This document shows, one piece after another, positions 1 to 7,897 of a stretch of 48,727 bases of DNA; the stretch's first letter is position 1; each line of letters starts with the position of its first letter. Below the pieces are notes generated by a model. The model was not told where the DNA came from. It saw only the letters and a list, made by a program, of their open reading frames with translations, and made no database searches. Made by a program: the position numbers and the translations under genes. Source of the stretch: Ignavibacterium sp. (GTDB lineage Bacteria; Zixibacteria; MSB-5A5; GN15; PGXB01); contig DYGG01000014.1 in the NCBI GenBank assembly GCA_020724775.1, positions 1-48,727 on the forward strand, written 5' to 3'.

Positions 1-11
1 CCAAAAATGGC

Positions 12-50
12 AAAATAAAAAAAGGGCGTCGACCATTTTGTCAACACCCT
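12..50 (-). terminator. Rho-independent terminator after rpmB
   Basis: Read on the minus strand, an imperfect 11-base stem (arms 40-50 and 23-33, two mismatches) with a six-base loop is followed by an almost unbroken T run (12-23). It lies about 60 bases past the rpmB stop codon, so it should end the rpmB transcript. Confidence 0.7.
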
Positions 51-51
51 G

Positions 52-70
52 ACCCCGCAATATGCGGGGT
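52..70. terminator. GC-rich hairpin between rpmB and its terminator
   Basis: ACCCCGC (52-58) pairs perfectly with GCGGGGT (64-70) around a five-base AT loop. It has no T tract on the minus strand, so it may be an accessory or bidirectional hairpin rather than the main terminator. Confidence 0.4.
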
Positions 71-113
71 TTGAGACCTGTCACAGCCTGATTTGTTCTT
101 ATAGGAATAAAAC

Positions 114-329
114 TCAGACCGTCTTTGCCTTCTTCGTCTTATTGACTTTTTGAACCTTGCCGGCTTTGAGACACCCGGTGCAGACACGAACGGAACGAGC
201 GGTGCCGTCGATATTAGCGCGGACAGTCTGCAGATTGGGATTGAATCGTCGAGCGGTCACATTATGCGCGTGCGATATATTTCGTCCAATTACCGGCTTT
301 TTCCCACAGATTTCACAAACTTTTGCCAT
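114..329 (-). CDS. rpmB: 50S ribosomal protein bL28
   Basis: This 71-residue basic protein is a component of the large ribosomal subunit. The family opening MAKVCEICGKKP and the tract SHAHNVTARRFNPNLQ are typical of bL28. It keeps two CxxC pairs (C5/C8 and C50/C53), so it belongs to the zinc-binding form; family knowledge says cysteine-free copies can replace this form when zinc is scarce. The length is normal. The ATG has a GGAG Shine-Dalgarno eight bases upstream. The gene is monocistronic: a promoter lies directly upstream and a terminator follows. Confidence 0.97.
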   Translation of the reverse strand: MAKVCEICGKKPVIGRNISHAHNVTARRFNPNLQTVRANIDGTARSVRVCTGCLKAGKVQKVNKTKKAKTV

Positions 330-357
330 TGTAATATCTCCAATAATTAAGACGAAT

Positions 358-385
358 AATATAACATCCCGGCGCCAAAAATCAA
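358..385 (-). promoter_or_regulatory. Sigma-70 promoter of rpmB
   Basis: On the minus strand TTGATT (385-380) and TATATT (363-358) are separated by 16 bases, and a TGT just before the -10 gives an extended -10. Transcription would start near 351, about 22 bases before the rpmB ATG. Confidence 0.55.
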
Positions 386-443
386 GGCAATTCTGGTCTA
401 TTTGGGGCGATTCCCCGGAAGGCGATATTTTCGGCTACCCCGG

Positions 444-596
444 TCAGATTTCGAAGACAGTATGGCTTACCCAGACCAGAATCACAATCAGGACCAGCCC
501 GATAATGATGCTGTAAGTGATAAGTTTCTTCTCGATAGGGAGAAGCGGCTCATACTCCATCTTCTTTATTTCATCCGCAATCTTGGGCTCTTTCAT
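444..596 (-). CDS. Small single-pass membrane protein (50 aa)
   Basis: I read this 50-residue frame directly from the sequence. It begins MKEPKIADEIKKMEYEPLLP, an acidic/basic amphipathic head, followed by IEKK and one hydrophobic segment (about residues 26-45), ending HTVFEI. Its ATG overlaps the TGA of the upstream transporter fragment as ATGA, which points to translational coupling. I infer that it is an accessory subunit or a membrane anchor for the UPF0324-type transporter encoded just before it. I do not recognise a named family. If the transporter is dead, this gene may be a surviving orphan. Confidence 0.6.
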   Translation of the reverse strand: MKEPKIADEIKKMEYEPLLPIEKKLITYSIIIGLVLIVILVWVSHTVFEI

Positions 597-985
597 AACA
601 TTATCATCCCGCTAAAAGGAGGTTTGACGCCATGGAAAAACAGCCAGGAAATGACCAAACCTATCCAGATTATAAATCCGAAAAGACAGATGACATAAAC
701 CAGCGCCAGTTTGCCGATACCTTCTTCCCAGAGTTTGCGGAAATCAGAGGCGACACCGATAGTGAAAAAGGTCACTACGAAAAAGATTCCGCGGAAGATA
801 TTGGCTGTTCCCATCGAGGCTTTGGCGCCGCTGACAAGGCCAGGCGCAGAGACAGCGATTAGAATGACAGCGAAGAAAGTCGCCATATTGCCGAGGATGA
901 ACTTGGGGAAGCGCTCCCAGATCTGGCTCAATTTCACCTTTTCATTAGGGCGTTTTTCGATTTTAGCCGAGCAGGTCAAAGCCAA
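593..985 (-). pseudogene. C-terminal remnant of a YeiH/UPF0324 putative sulfate exporter
   Basis: The 130-residue frame contains three hydrophobic segments. It resembles the C-terminal part of the YeiH/UPF0324 family (putative sulfate exporter family): a FPKFILGN entry to a membrane helix, then a FFTIGVASDFRKLWEEG segment matching the conserved loop and last helices of those transporters. Full-length members have roughly 350 or more residues and about ten helices, so most of the protein is missing. The only in-frame start is a TTG at 985 without a good ribosome site. It overlaps out of frame with a short frame that looks like the family's N terminus. The simplest reading is one internal deletion that also shifted the frame. 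A metagenome assembly gap could look the same. Confidence 0.55.
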
Positions 986-1076
986 ATATCAGAATCAAGG
1001 AGAGAACGAAAAGAAAAAGCCCCAGAATTAATGCTAACCAATCTTCATTAAATTTAGATGATGATTTGCTTTCCAT
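963..1076 (-). pseudogene. N-terminal remnant of the same transporter gene
   Basis: The 37-residue frame starts at an ATG preceded by a GGGGGAC Shine-Dalgarno. It reads a polar head with NEDW followed by one hydrophobic segment ending in DLLG and then TAA. From memory, NEDWLA plus a first helix ending in DLLGW is how long UPF0324 proteins begin. The stop follows exactly where family members would continue. The C-terminal fragment overlaps the last 23 bases in another frame. It could alternatively be a genuine one-helix peptide, translated with the downstream frame. Confidence 0.5.
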
Positions 1077-1101
1077 AGTCCCCCGTCTTTTTTAGTGCCT
1101 G

Positions 1102-1128
1102 CCGTCAGAAATCCAGAATTTCTGACAG
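1102..1128. repeat. Palindrome in the intergenic region before serS
   Basis: GTCAGAAAT (1104-1112) pairs perfectly with ATTTCTGAC (1118-1126) around the loop CCAGA. The left flank CCGTCAGAAATCC matches CCGTCAGGAGTCC at 18624-18636 in 11 of 13 positions, which suggests a dispersed REP-like element. No T tract follows on either strand. Confidence 0.45.
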
Positions 1129-1251
1129 CGATAAATAATTAACTCTCCACAATTCTGTTGTCAACAGAGAAAAGGTCTGATGAGAGAGAGCAAGGGAGCG
1201 CGGCGTTTCGAGTACGCGCCGTCCGGTGGACCGCCGTCCCGGCGTTAAGGC

Positions 1252-1280
1252 TTGACCAAGTGAAATAAAACGGTTAAATT
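1252..1280 (+). promoter_or_regulatory. Candidate sigma-70 promoter for the serS operon
   Basis: TTGACC (1252-1257) and TAAATT (1275-1280) are 17 bases apart, five and four matches to consensus. It would give a leader of about 65 bases before the serS ATG. The rest of the 1077-1350 gap holds only the palindrome above and no gene that I can see. Confidence 0.4.
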
Positions 1281-1350
1281 GTCTGAAATAGTTTCGTAAG
1301 ATATTGCCTCATTAGCATATAAATTAGGTCAGGGTTAAAAGCAGGAGGAC

Positions 1351-2634
1351 ATGTTAGACATTAAGTTTATCCGGGAGAACCCGCAGGCGGTAAGAGAAGC
1401 AGTCCGGCAGAAGAACGAGAACGCCGATATAGACCAGATTCTGGCGCTCGACCAGAAACGTCGGGAGATAATCGCCGAGGTAGAGCGGTTGAAAGCGCTC
1501 CGAAACAACGTTTCCGAGCAGATAGCGCAAAAGAAGCGGAAGAAGGAAGATGCCTCATCCGAAATCGCGGAGATGAAGAGCGTGGGGGATAAAATAGCGC
1601 AACTGGATGAGAGTCTGCGTCAGACGGAGGGGGAACTGGAACCGCTTCTTCTGAGAGTGCCCAATATACCTCACTCCTCGGTGCCGGTCGGCGCCGACGA
1701 AGAAAGCAACGTGACGGTAAAGGAATGGGGGACTGCTTCGCAACCGACATTCACATTGCTGCCGCACTGGGACCTGGGAAAAAACCTCAACATTCTTGAC
1801 CTGGAAGCGGGGGCGAAAATAAGCGGCTCGGGGTACTTTGTCTTGAAAGGCGCCGGAGCCCGTCTGCAACGTGCCCTCATAAATTTTATGCTCGACCTTC
1901 ATATCCGGGATGGCTTCACGGAGGTTCGTGTCCCTTACCTGGTCAATAGCCCTGCTATGACCGGCACCGGTCAACTTCCCAAGATGGCCGATGACCTCTA
2001 CAAGATAGAGGATGAGAATCTCTGGCTCATTCCGACAGCAGAAGTGCCGGTGACCAATTTTCATCGGGAAGAGATTTTAGCCGAGGAGCAGTTGCCGCTT
2101 TATTATGTTGCCTATACTCCCTGCTTTCGCCGGGAAGCCGGCGCTGCCGGAAAGGATACGCGGGGAATGATAAGGGTACATCAGTTCGACAAGGTGGAAC
2201 TGGTCAAAATTGTTCATCCGGAGAAGTCATACGATGAGCATGAATCCCTCCTGCAACAGGCGGAAAAAGTCCTTCAGGCGCTCAAGATACCGTATCGAGT
2301 GCGGCTGCTTTGTACCGGCGACCTCTCTTTTGCCGGGGCAAAGTGCTATGATATTGAACTCTGGTCGGCCGGGGTTGGAAAATTTCTGGAGGTTTCCTCA
2401 GTCTCGAATTTTGAAGCCTTCCAGGCGCGGCGGATGAACACCCGTTTCCGAGATAAGAATAAAAAAGTGCAGTTTGTGCATACCCTGAACGGCTCCGGCA
2501 CGGCGTTGCCGCGGCTGATTGCGGCGGTGATGGAGAATTATCAGACGGAATACGGGACAATCTTGATACCGGAGGCGCTTCGTCCGTACATGGCCGGAAC
2601 GGCGGAAATAACCGGAGATGGAAAAGAAAAGTAA
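1351..2634 (+). CDS. serS: Serine--tRNA ligase
   Basis: Class II aminoacyl-tRNA synthetase that charges tRNA-Ser (and tRNA-Sec where present). At 427 residues the length is standard. The N-terminal antiparallel coiled coil that grips the long variable arm spans about residues 30-110 (rich in K, E, R). The catalytic core follows, with TAEVPVTN, the motif 2 region YTPCFRREAGAAGKDTRGMIRVHQF, and motif 3 near the end (NGSGTALPRLIAAVMENYQ). The start has the strong Shine-Dalgarno GCAGGAGGAC. Its last 17 bases overlap the next gene, so it heads a long co-transcribed cluster. Confidence 0.98.
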   Translation: MLDIKFIRENPQAVREAVRQKNENADIDQILALDQKRREIIAEVERLKALRNNVSEQIAQKKRKKEDASSEIAEMKSVGDKIAQLDESLRQTEGELEPLLLRVPNIPHSSVPVGADEESNVTVKEWGTASQPTFTLLPHWDLGKNLNILDLEAGAKISGSGYFVLKGAGARLQRALINFMLDLHIRDGFTEVRVPYLVNSPAMTGTGQLPKMADDLYKIEDENLWLIPTAEVPVTNFHREEILAEEQLPLYYVAYTPCFRREAGAAGKDTRGMIRVHQFDKVELVKIVHPEKSYDEHESLLQQAEKVLQALKIPYRVRLLCTGDLSFAGAKCYDIELWSAGVGKFLEVSSVSNFEAFQARRMNTRFRDKNKKVQFVHTLNGSGTALPRLIAAVMENYQTEYGTILIPEALRPYMAGTAEITGDGKEK

Positions 2635-3868
2635 AATTCGTCTCTCCATCGGCGCTACCACTATCTTCAAACTATTCCTGCTGGTCGGAATCGTGCTGCT
2701 GGCGGTGGTTTTCGGATGGTACACGCTTGATGTTATTGAGCAGATAAAGCAGGATGCGGAACGGATGGCCGCCACCTATGTCAAACTCTGGCAACTGGCG
2801 GCGAGCGACAATACCTCGGGAGGAGAAGTTCAGGTTATCTTCGACGAGGTCATCAAGAAAGCGAACTTTCCGGTAGTGATAGCCGATGTGGACCGGGAAC
2901 CGATATTCTGGCGGAACATTGAAGGGATTCCCGACAATGACCCGTCACCGGAAGCAAAGATAAGGGTGAAGAAACTGGTGGAAGAGATGCGGGCGGACCG
3001 GGGAGAGATTCCTCTCAAATTCGAAGAGCGAACGCTTTCGTATTTTTATTACGGCGATTCTCCGGTGATTCGCCAGTTGCAATGGATGCCGTTTATCGAG
3101 ATGGGGCTGGTGGCGGCGTTTGTCCTTATTGGATTTATCGGTTTTCAGAATATCCGCCGCTCCGAAGAGCGGCATATCTGGGTGGGGATGGCAAAGGAGA
3201 CGGCACATCAGTTGGGAACGCCGATATCCTCGCTGATGGGCTGGCTGGAGATACTCTTGGAAAAATGCAAATTCGGTTCCGATACTCCCCCCTCCGCGGA
3301 ATTGAAAGACAGCGATATCTTTCTTCAGATGAAAACCGATATCGACCGCCTGCAGCGAGTGGCTAACCGCTTCGGGCAGATCGGCTCCATGCCGGAACTT
3401 AAAGAAGTTGACATAAATGCCTTGATGGAGGAAACGGCCTGTTATTATCGTCGGCGACTGCCGTTCAGCGGTCAGGGAGTGCAGATCACCTGCGACTTTG
3501 AATCTATCGCGCCGGTGCAGATAAACGGCGAACTGATTATGTGGGCGGTGGAAAATCTGATTAAGAACAGTCTGCAGGCGGTTGACCCGCAGAAGGGACG
3601 AATCGAAATCGCCACCAGGCTGGCGGCCGAAGGAAAAGCGATTCTGATTACCGTCAAAGATAACGGACCCGGTATCCCTCCCGGATATGCCAGAAAAGTT
3701 TTTCGCCCCGGTTTCACCACCAAGAAACGAGGCTGGGGGCTGGGGTTGACATTGGCACGAAGGATTGTCGAAGACTATCACCGCGGAAAAATTACGCTTC
3801 TAAAATCACATCCGGGCGAGACCATATTTCAGATAAATCTGCCGGTAAACCACGGGAGCAAGGGATAA
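2618..3868 (+). CDS. PorY-like membrane sensor histidine kinase
   Basis: Two-component sensor kinase of 416 residues. A first membrane segment (about 17-40) and a second (about 160-180) enclose a periplasmic domain of about 120 residues. The dimerisation and phosphotransfer helix contains MAKETAHQLGTPISSLMGW, with the phospho-acceptor His197. The ATPase domain shows the N box NLIKNSLQAVD, DNGPGIPP and the G2 stretch GWGLGLTLARRIVEDY. The MAKETAHQLGTP variant is the one I associate with PorY and related Bacteroidota kinases. It starts inside serS (17-base overlap) and is followed 48 bases later by a PorX-type regulator, its likely partner. The stimulus is unknown. Confidence 0.85.
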   Translation: MEKKSKIRLSIGATTIFKLFLLVGIVLLAVVFGWYTLDVIEQIKQDAERMAATYVKLWQLAASDNTSGGEVQVIFDEVIKKANFPVVIADVDREPIFWRNIEGIPDNDPSPEAKIRVKKLVEEMRADRGEIPLKFEERTLSYFYYGDSPVIRQLQWMPFIEMGLVAAFVLIGFIGFQNIRRSEERHIWVGMAKETAHQLGTPISSLMGWLEILLEKCKFGSDTPPSAELKDSDIFLQMKTDIDRLQRVANRFGQIGSMPELKEVDINALMEETACYYRRRLPFSGQGVQITCDFESIAPVQINGELIMWAVENLIKNSLQAVDPQKGRIEIATRLAAEGKAILITVKDNGPGIPPGYARKVFRPGFTTKKRGWGLGLTLARRIVEDYHRGKITLLKSHPGETIFQINLPVNHGSKG

Positions 3869-3916
3869 GATTTCTTGTTAACGAATTAAAGCCAACATCT
3901 TACTGAGCATAACGCA

Positions 3917-5470
3917 ATGATGACTAAAAAGAAGATTCTCTGGGTTGACGATGAGATTGAGTCTCTGAAGCCCCATATTATTTATCTGGAGCAGAAGGGG
4001 TTCGAGGTGGCGGTGGCGCATTCGGGGGATGATGCCGTGATGAAAGTCCGCAACGAGACGGTTGACCTGGTGCTGCTGGATGAAATGATGCCGGGAAAAG
4101 ACGGCCTCTCGACTCTGGAGGAAATCAAGGAGATAAATCCCCATCTGCCGGTGGTGATGGTGACCAAATCGGAAGAAGAGACTCTGATGAATGAGGCGAT
4201 CGGGCAGAAGATTGACGATTACCTTACCAAGCCGGTGAATCCCTCGCAGGTTCTGATGGTGGCGAAACGATTTCTGGATACAAAGAAAATACTCTCGGAA
4301 AGCCAGATGAAACGGTATATCGGCGAGATTAACCGTTTTAATCAGAAATTGTACGGCGTTATGGAGCCACAGGACTGGCTGGAGGCGGCAAAAATTCTGG
4401 CGTCCTGGGACCTGGAACTTGATGCCAATCCCGACGAAGGCTTGGCACAGACTCATCTGGGAACGCGCAAAGACTGGAATAATGAATTCACCAAATATCT
4501 GGAGAAGAACTATCAGAAATGGCTTGTCAGCAATAATCGTCCCACCCTTTCGCCCGACCTGCTGGGAAAGTATCTGACCCCGCTTTTGAAAGAAGGGCGC
4601 AAGGTGCTTCTGATAGTGGTCGATTGCATGCGTCTCGACCAGTGGTTGACGATTGAGTCGCTGGTGGCGGAGTTTTACAATATAAATCGCGATACCTACT
4701 TCTCGATACTTCCTTCGGCAACGCCGTTCGCCCGCAACGCCCTCTTTTCGGGGCTTTTCCCGGATGATATCGCCAAGCGGTACCCCGACAATTACCGGGG
4801 CGATGATGAAGGGTCGTTAAACCGGATGGAGGACCGTTTCCTTTCCGACCTGGTGCAGCGGGAAAAGATTAATCTCAAAAGTCCGGTCCGGTACGAAAAG
4901 ATATTTGACAATACTGAGGGGGAAGTGCTGGCTAAACGGGTGGCGGATTATTACCAGTCGCAGTTGGTGGCGTTTGTATTTAACTTTCTCGATATCCTGG
5001 CGCACGGCCGCTCCAATAATGTGATTCTGAAAGAGATTGCCGGAAGCGAGGCGGCATTCCGCTCCCTAATGAAAAGTTGGTTTGCCCATTCGCCTCTTTT
5101 TGCCATCCTGAAATCGTTTGCTGAGCGAGATTTTACCGTCATAGTCACTTCCGACCATGGCTCGGTGCTCTGCGCGCGGGGAACCCTGGCGCACGGCAGA
5201 AGAGATACCTCGACTAACCTCCGGTACAAGTACGGCGACAATCTCAATGTCGATACCAAAGAAGCCTGGCTGATAAAAAATCCGGCCGATTTCCGTCTTC
5301 CCAAATTCAACATTGCCACCACCTATATCATTGCCAAGGAAGACTTCTACTTTGTTTATCCCAATAAGTACAATGAATATATCCGGCAGTTTCAGAATTC
5401 ATTTCAGCATGGCGGCATATCGCTGGAAGAACTGGTGGTGCCGATAGCGGTGCTGACCCCCAAACGATGA
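3917..5470 (+). CDS. porX: PorX-like response regulator with PglZ (alkaline-phosphatase-fold) domain
   Basis: Response regulator of 517 residues. The receiver domain (about 5-125) has all key residues: D11, D12, phospho-acceptor D55, T83 and K105. After a helical linker comes a PglZ domain (about 225-515) of the alkaline phosphatase superfamily. It keeps the metal ligand D236 (VVDCMRLDQ), the nucleophile T269 (PSATPFARN), D359/H363 (DILAHGR), D413/H414 (TSDHGS) and H498 (FQHGG), so it should be enzymatically active. In Bacteroidota PorX controls the type IX secretion system and has been reported to cleave oligonucleotides including cyclic ones. No type IX gene is in this window, so the target here is unknown. 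The TGA overlaps the tsaE start as ATGA. There are two adjacent ATG codons at the start, and I use the first. Confidence 0.88.
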   Translation: MMTKKKILWVDDEIESLKPHIIYLEQKGFEVAVAHSGDDAVMKVRNETVDLVLLDEMMPGKDGLSTLEEIKEINPHLPVVMVTKSEEETLMNEAIGQKIDDYLTKPVNPSQVLMVAKRFLDTKKILSESQMKRYIGEINRFNQKLYGVMEPQDWLEAAKILASWDLELDANPDEGLAQTHLGTRKDWNNEFTKYLEKNYQKWLVSNNRPTLSPDLLGKYLTPLLKEGRKVLLIVVDCMRLDQWLTIESLVAEFYNINRDTYFSILPSATPFARNALFSGLFPDDIAKRYPDNYRGDDEGSLNRMEDRFLSDLVQREKINLKSPVRYEKIFDNTEGEVLAKRVADYYQSQLVAFVFNFLDILAHGRSNNVILKEIAGSEAAFRSLMKSWFAHSPLFAILKSFAERDFTVIVTSDHGSVLCARGTLAHGRRDTSTNLRYKYGDNLNVDTKEAWLIKNPADFRLPKFNIATTYIIAKEDFYFVYPNKYNEYIRQFQNSFQHGGISLEELVVPIAVLTPKR

Positions 5471-5910
5471 CGATTAATCATCCCTCGCATATTGCCGTCA
5501 GCGGGAATGAGACGGAGACAGTCGCTCTGGGACGGGAACTGGCCCGACTTCTCGAACCGGGAATGTTGCTCAGCCTGTCCGGTCCGCTCGGCGCCGGCAA
5601 GACCTGCTTCATTAAGGGGGTGGCACTGGGGCTGGGGATTGCGGAAGAGGAGATTAAGTCCCCTTCGTTTACTCTGGTCAATGAATATTACGGACGTCTG
5701 CCGCTATTCCATTTCGACCTGTACCGTATTGCGAACCCCGTGGAATTGAAGGAGATCGGCTGGGATGATTATCTTTTGCGAGATGGTGTCATCGCCGTCG
5801 AATGGGGTGAGAAAGCGACCGGTTTCCTTCCCGCGGAGCGGATTGAGGTTCAGTTTCAGATTCTGTCGGATACGGAACGAGAAATCCGTATCTTATTTAT
5901 TGAGAGATGA
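5467..5910 (+). CDS. tsaE: tRNA t6A biosynthesis ATPase TsaE
   Basis: P-loop ATPase that works with TsaB and TsaD to make N6-threonylcarbamoyladenosine at position 37 of ANN-decoding tRNAs. At 147 residues the size is typical. The Walker A motif GPLGAGKT sits near residue 40, followed by SPSFTLVNEY, HFDLYRI and the closing VEWGEK, all hallmark TsaE segments. The start overlaps the porX stop as ATGA and its own stop overlaps tsaB the same way, so translation is coupled across this stretch. tsaD and tsaC are not in the window. Confidence 0.96.
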   Translation: MTINHPSHIAVSGNETETVALGRELARLLEPGMLLSLSGPLGAGKTCFIKGVALGLGIAEEEIKSPSFTLVNEYYGRLPLFHFDLYRIANPVELKEIGWDDYLLRDGVIAVEWGEKATGFLPAERIEVQFQILSDTEREIRILFIER

Positions 5911-6581
5911 GCGGCGCGGCTATGTCCATTGAGCGAATATTATTAATCGACAGTTCAACCTCGGTCCTGAGAGTGGGCCTGGCGATGGCTGAGGGAAAGA
6001 TACTCTCCGCAGAAAACCGTGACCGCTTTCGCCACGCGGAATTCATAATCAGTTTAATAGATAGACTACTGCAGGAAAACGCGCTTTCGAAAAAGGAACT
6101 AACCGGGCTTATCGTTTCGACCGGTCCCGGCTCTTTTACCGGCTTAAGGGTTGGGCTGGCAACCGCCAAAGGTCTGGCGCAAGCGCTGAAGATTCCGGTG
6201 GCGGGAGTTTCCATTTTTGAAGCGGTTTCATCACGGTTATTCCGGACAGTTGGCCGTACTGCGGTGCTGATTCGCTCCCGTCGGGAGCAGTACTATTGCG
6301 GCCTTGTCGATACTCCTCAATTTGATAATCAGACGATTGAACTGATTGATATGTCTGAAATAACGACAAGATTTCAAGGAATACCGATACTTCCGGTTGA
6401 CATGCCGGAATTCCCCTCGATGCCGGGTTTGAGGCTGATAAAGGCGGAAGAGTTTTTCCTTGGGCTGGAGGATTTCCTTGACCCGGGCAGGGAGAGATTG
6501 AACGCGACCGGCATGGAGAATCTGGCAACTTTGGAGCCGCTCTATATTCAGCAGTTTCAGGCAGGGCGCGCCAGTGAATGA
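5907..6581 (+). CDS. tsaB: tRNA t6A biosynthesis protein TsaB
   Basis: Inactive-ASKHA scaffold protein (YeaZ) that binds TsaD in the t6A complex. At 224 residues it is of family length. The N terminus reads ILLIDSSTSVLRVGLA, followed by the diagnostic STGPGSFTGLRVGLATAKGLA. The first ATG forms an ATGA with the tsaE stop, but an in-frame ATG at 5922 (MSIERILLID) fits family N termini better, so either start is possible. Its end overlaps rimI by eight bases. Confidence 0.95.
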   Translation: MSGAAMSIERILLIDSSTSVLRVGLAMAEGKILSAENRDRFRHAEFIISLIDRLLQENALSKKELTGLIVSTGPGSFTGLRVGLATAKGLAQALKIPVAGVSIFEAVSSRLFRTVGRTAVLIRSRREQYYCGLVDTPQFDNQTIELIDMSEITTRFQGIPILPVDMPEFPSMPGLRLIKAEEFFLGLEDFLDPGRERLNATGMENLATLEPLYIQQFQAGRASE

Positions 6582-7050
6582 AGTAAATTCGACAAAGGGG
6601 CAACTGATTATCAGACCTATGACTCGCGGCGATATCGCGGCGATAGTTCTGATAGAGGCGCGGATATTCAGCGACCCCTGGCCCGCCGTTGCTTTCGAAG
6701 AGGAACTTGACTCCGACTATCGCGGTGTGATTGTGGCTGAAATTGACGGTCTCATAACCGGTTACGCCGGGTGCATTGTTGCGGCGGGGGAATGTCAGTT
6801 AACCAATATTGGCGTGGCGCCCGAATTCAGGGGAAAATCTATTGCCAAATCCCTTTTAAATCGTATCTTAGAAATCGCCAGAAAGGCAGACTGCGACTAT
6901 ATTTTTCTGGACGTGCGGCCCAGCAATACGGCCGCCATTAATTTATATAACCGTTTTGGGTTTATCGAACTGTATCGCAGACCCGGCTATTACCGAATCC
7001 CGCCGGAGGATGCGATTGTCATGGTGAAAACTCTTAGAGACCAGGATTAG
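6574..7050 (+). CDS. rimI: Ribosomal protein S18 alanine N-acetyltransferase-like GNAT protein
   Basis: GNAT-fold acetyltransferase of 158 residues, by position and sequence RimI. The segment ARIFSDPWPAVAFEEEL is the RimI-type substrate region. The acetyl-CoA binding stretch reads VAPEFRGKSIAKSLLNRIL, followed by LDVRPSNTAAINLYNRFGF, which is very typical of RimI. The start codon is GTG at 6574 inside the end of tsaB. tsaE-tsaB-rimI is a classic gene order, which supports the name. Whether it acts on S18 or other N termini cannot be told from sequence. Confidence 0.93.
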   Translation: MNEVNSTKGQLIIRPMTRGDIAAIVLIEARIFSDPWPAVAFEEELDSDYRGVIVAEIDGLITGYAGCIVAAGECQLTNIGVAPEFRGKSIAKSLLNRILEIARKADCDYIFLDVRPSNTAAINLYNRFGFIELYRRPGYYRIPPEDAIVMVKTLRDQD

Positions 7051-7055
7051 CGGCA

Positions 7056-7895
7056 ATGGAATGGTTTAAAAAGGCTAAGGAGGGTCTGGCCCGACAGGAG
7101 AAAAAGGAGATTCCTGACGGTCTCTGGTCGAAATGCACCGCCTGCGGGGAGATTATCTATACCAAGCAACTGGAGGCTAACTGCTGGATTTGTCCCAACT
7201 GCCGTTTTCATTTCCGTATTGCGAGCCAGAAATATATCAATATGATTCTTGATGATGGGGCGCTGGAGGAGTGTGACGCCAATCTGGAGTCGCTTGACCC
7301 GTTAAAATTCAAAGATTCCAAGAAATATCCCGACCGGATTAAGGCGGCACAGGCGAAATCGGGGCTCAAAGATGCCGTGGTTGCCGGATTGGGAAGTATC
7401 AACGGGATTAAGATATCCTTTGCCATTATGGATTTCAATTTTGTGGGCGGTTCCATGGGTTCGGTGGTGGGCGAGAAAATAGCGCGGGCAATTGAGCGGT
7501 CACTGGAGCATAATATTCCGTTAATAATTGTCTCCTGTTCCGGTGGAGCCCGGATGCAGGAGGGGATACTGTCGCTGATGCAGCTGGCAAAGACATCGGC
7601 TCTTCTGGCAATTCTTCACCAGAAGCAGATTCCGTATATCTCGGTGCTGACCAACCCGACTACGGCCGGGGTGATGGCAAGTTATGCTTCGCTGGGTGAT
7701 GTTATCATAGCCGAGCCGCAAGCGCTTTTGGGATTTGCCGGACCCCGCGTAATTCAGCAAACCATCGGGCAGGAACTTCCGCCCGGCTTTCAATCATCGG
7801 AGTTTTTTCTCGAAAAAGGGTTTCTCGACAAGATTGTCGACCGCAGTCAGTTGCGTGACACGCTGACTTTGCTTCTCAAATATTTCCAGAGATAG
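7056..7895 (+). CDS. accD: Acetyl-CoA carboxylase carboxyltransferase subunit beta
   Basis: Beta half of the carboxyltransferase that makes malonyl-CoA for fatty acid synthesis. At 279 residues the length is normal. The N-terminal zinc ribbon has C27, C30, C46 and C49. The crotonase-like core shows SCSGGARMQEGILSLMQLAKT and NPTTAGVMASYASLGD, ending with FLEKGFLDKIVDR. accA is not nearby. It follows rimI by five bases and precedes folC by two, so it is part of the same operon; accD-folC adjacency is common in bacteria. Confidence 0.97.
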   Translation: MEWFKKAKEGLARQEKKEIPDGLWSKCTACGEIIYTKQLEANCWICPNCRFHFRIASQKYINMILDDGALEECDANLESLDPLKFKDSKKYPDRIKAAQAKSGLKDAVVAGLGSINGIKISFAIMDFNFVGGSMGSVVGEKIARAIERSLEHNIPLIIVSCSGGARMQEGILSLMQLAKTSALLAILHQKQIPYISVLTNPTTAGVMASYASLGDVIIAEPQALLGFAGPRVIQQTIGQELPPGFQSSEFFLEKGFLDKIVDRSQLRDTLTLLLKYFQR

Positions 7896-7897
7896 TG

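Noticed and set aside
2945-3781. A 278-codon open frame opposite the PorY-like kinase
   Set aside because: Antisense to a well supported kinase; no start signal or family features.
3917-5470. PglZ protein as part of a BREX phage-defence island
   Set aside because: PglZ also occurs in BREX, but here it is fused to a receiver domain and no brxA, brxB, brxC, pglX or brxL gene is nearby, so the PorX type fits better.
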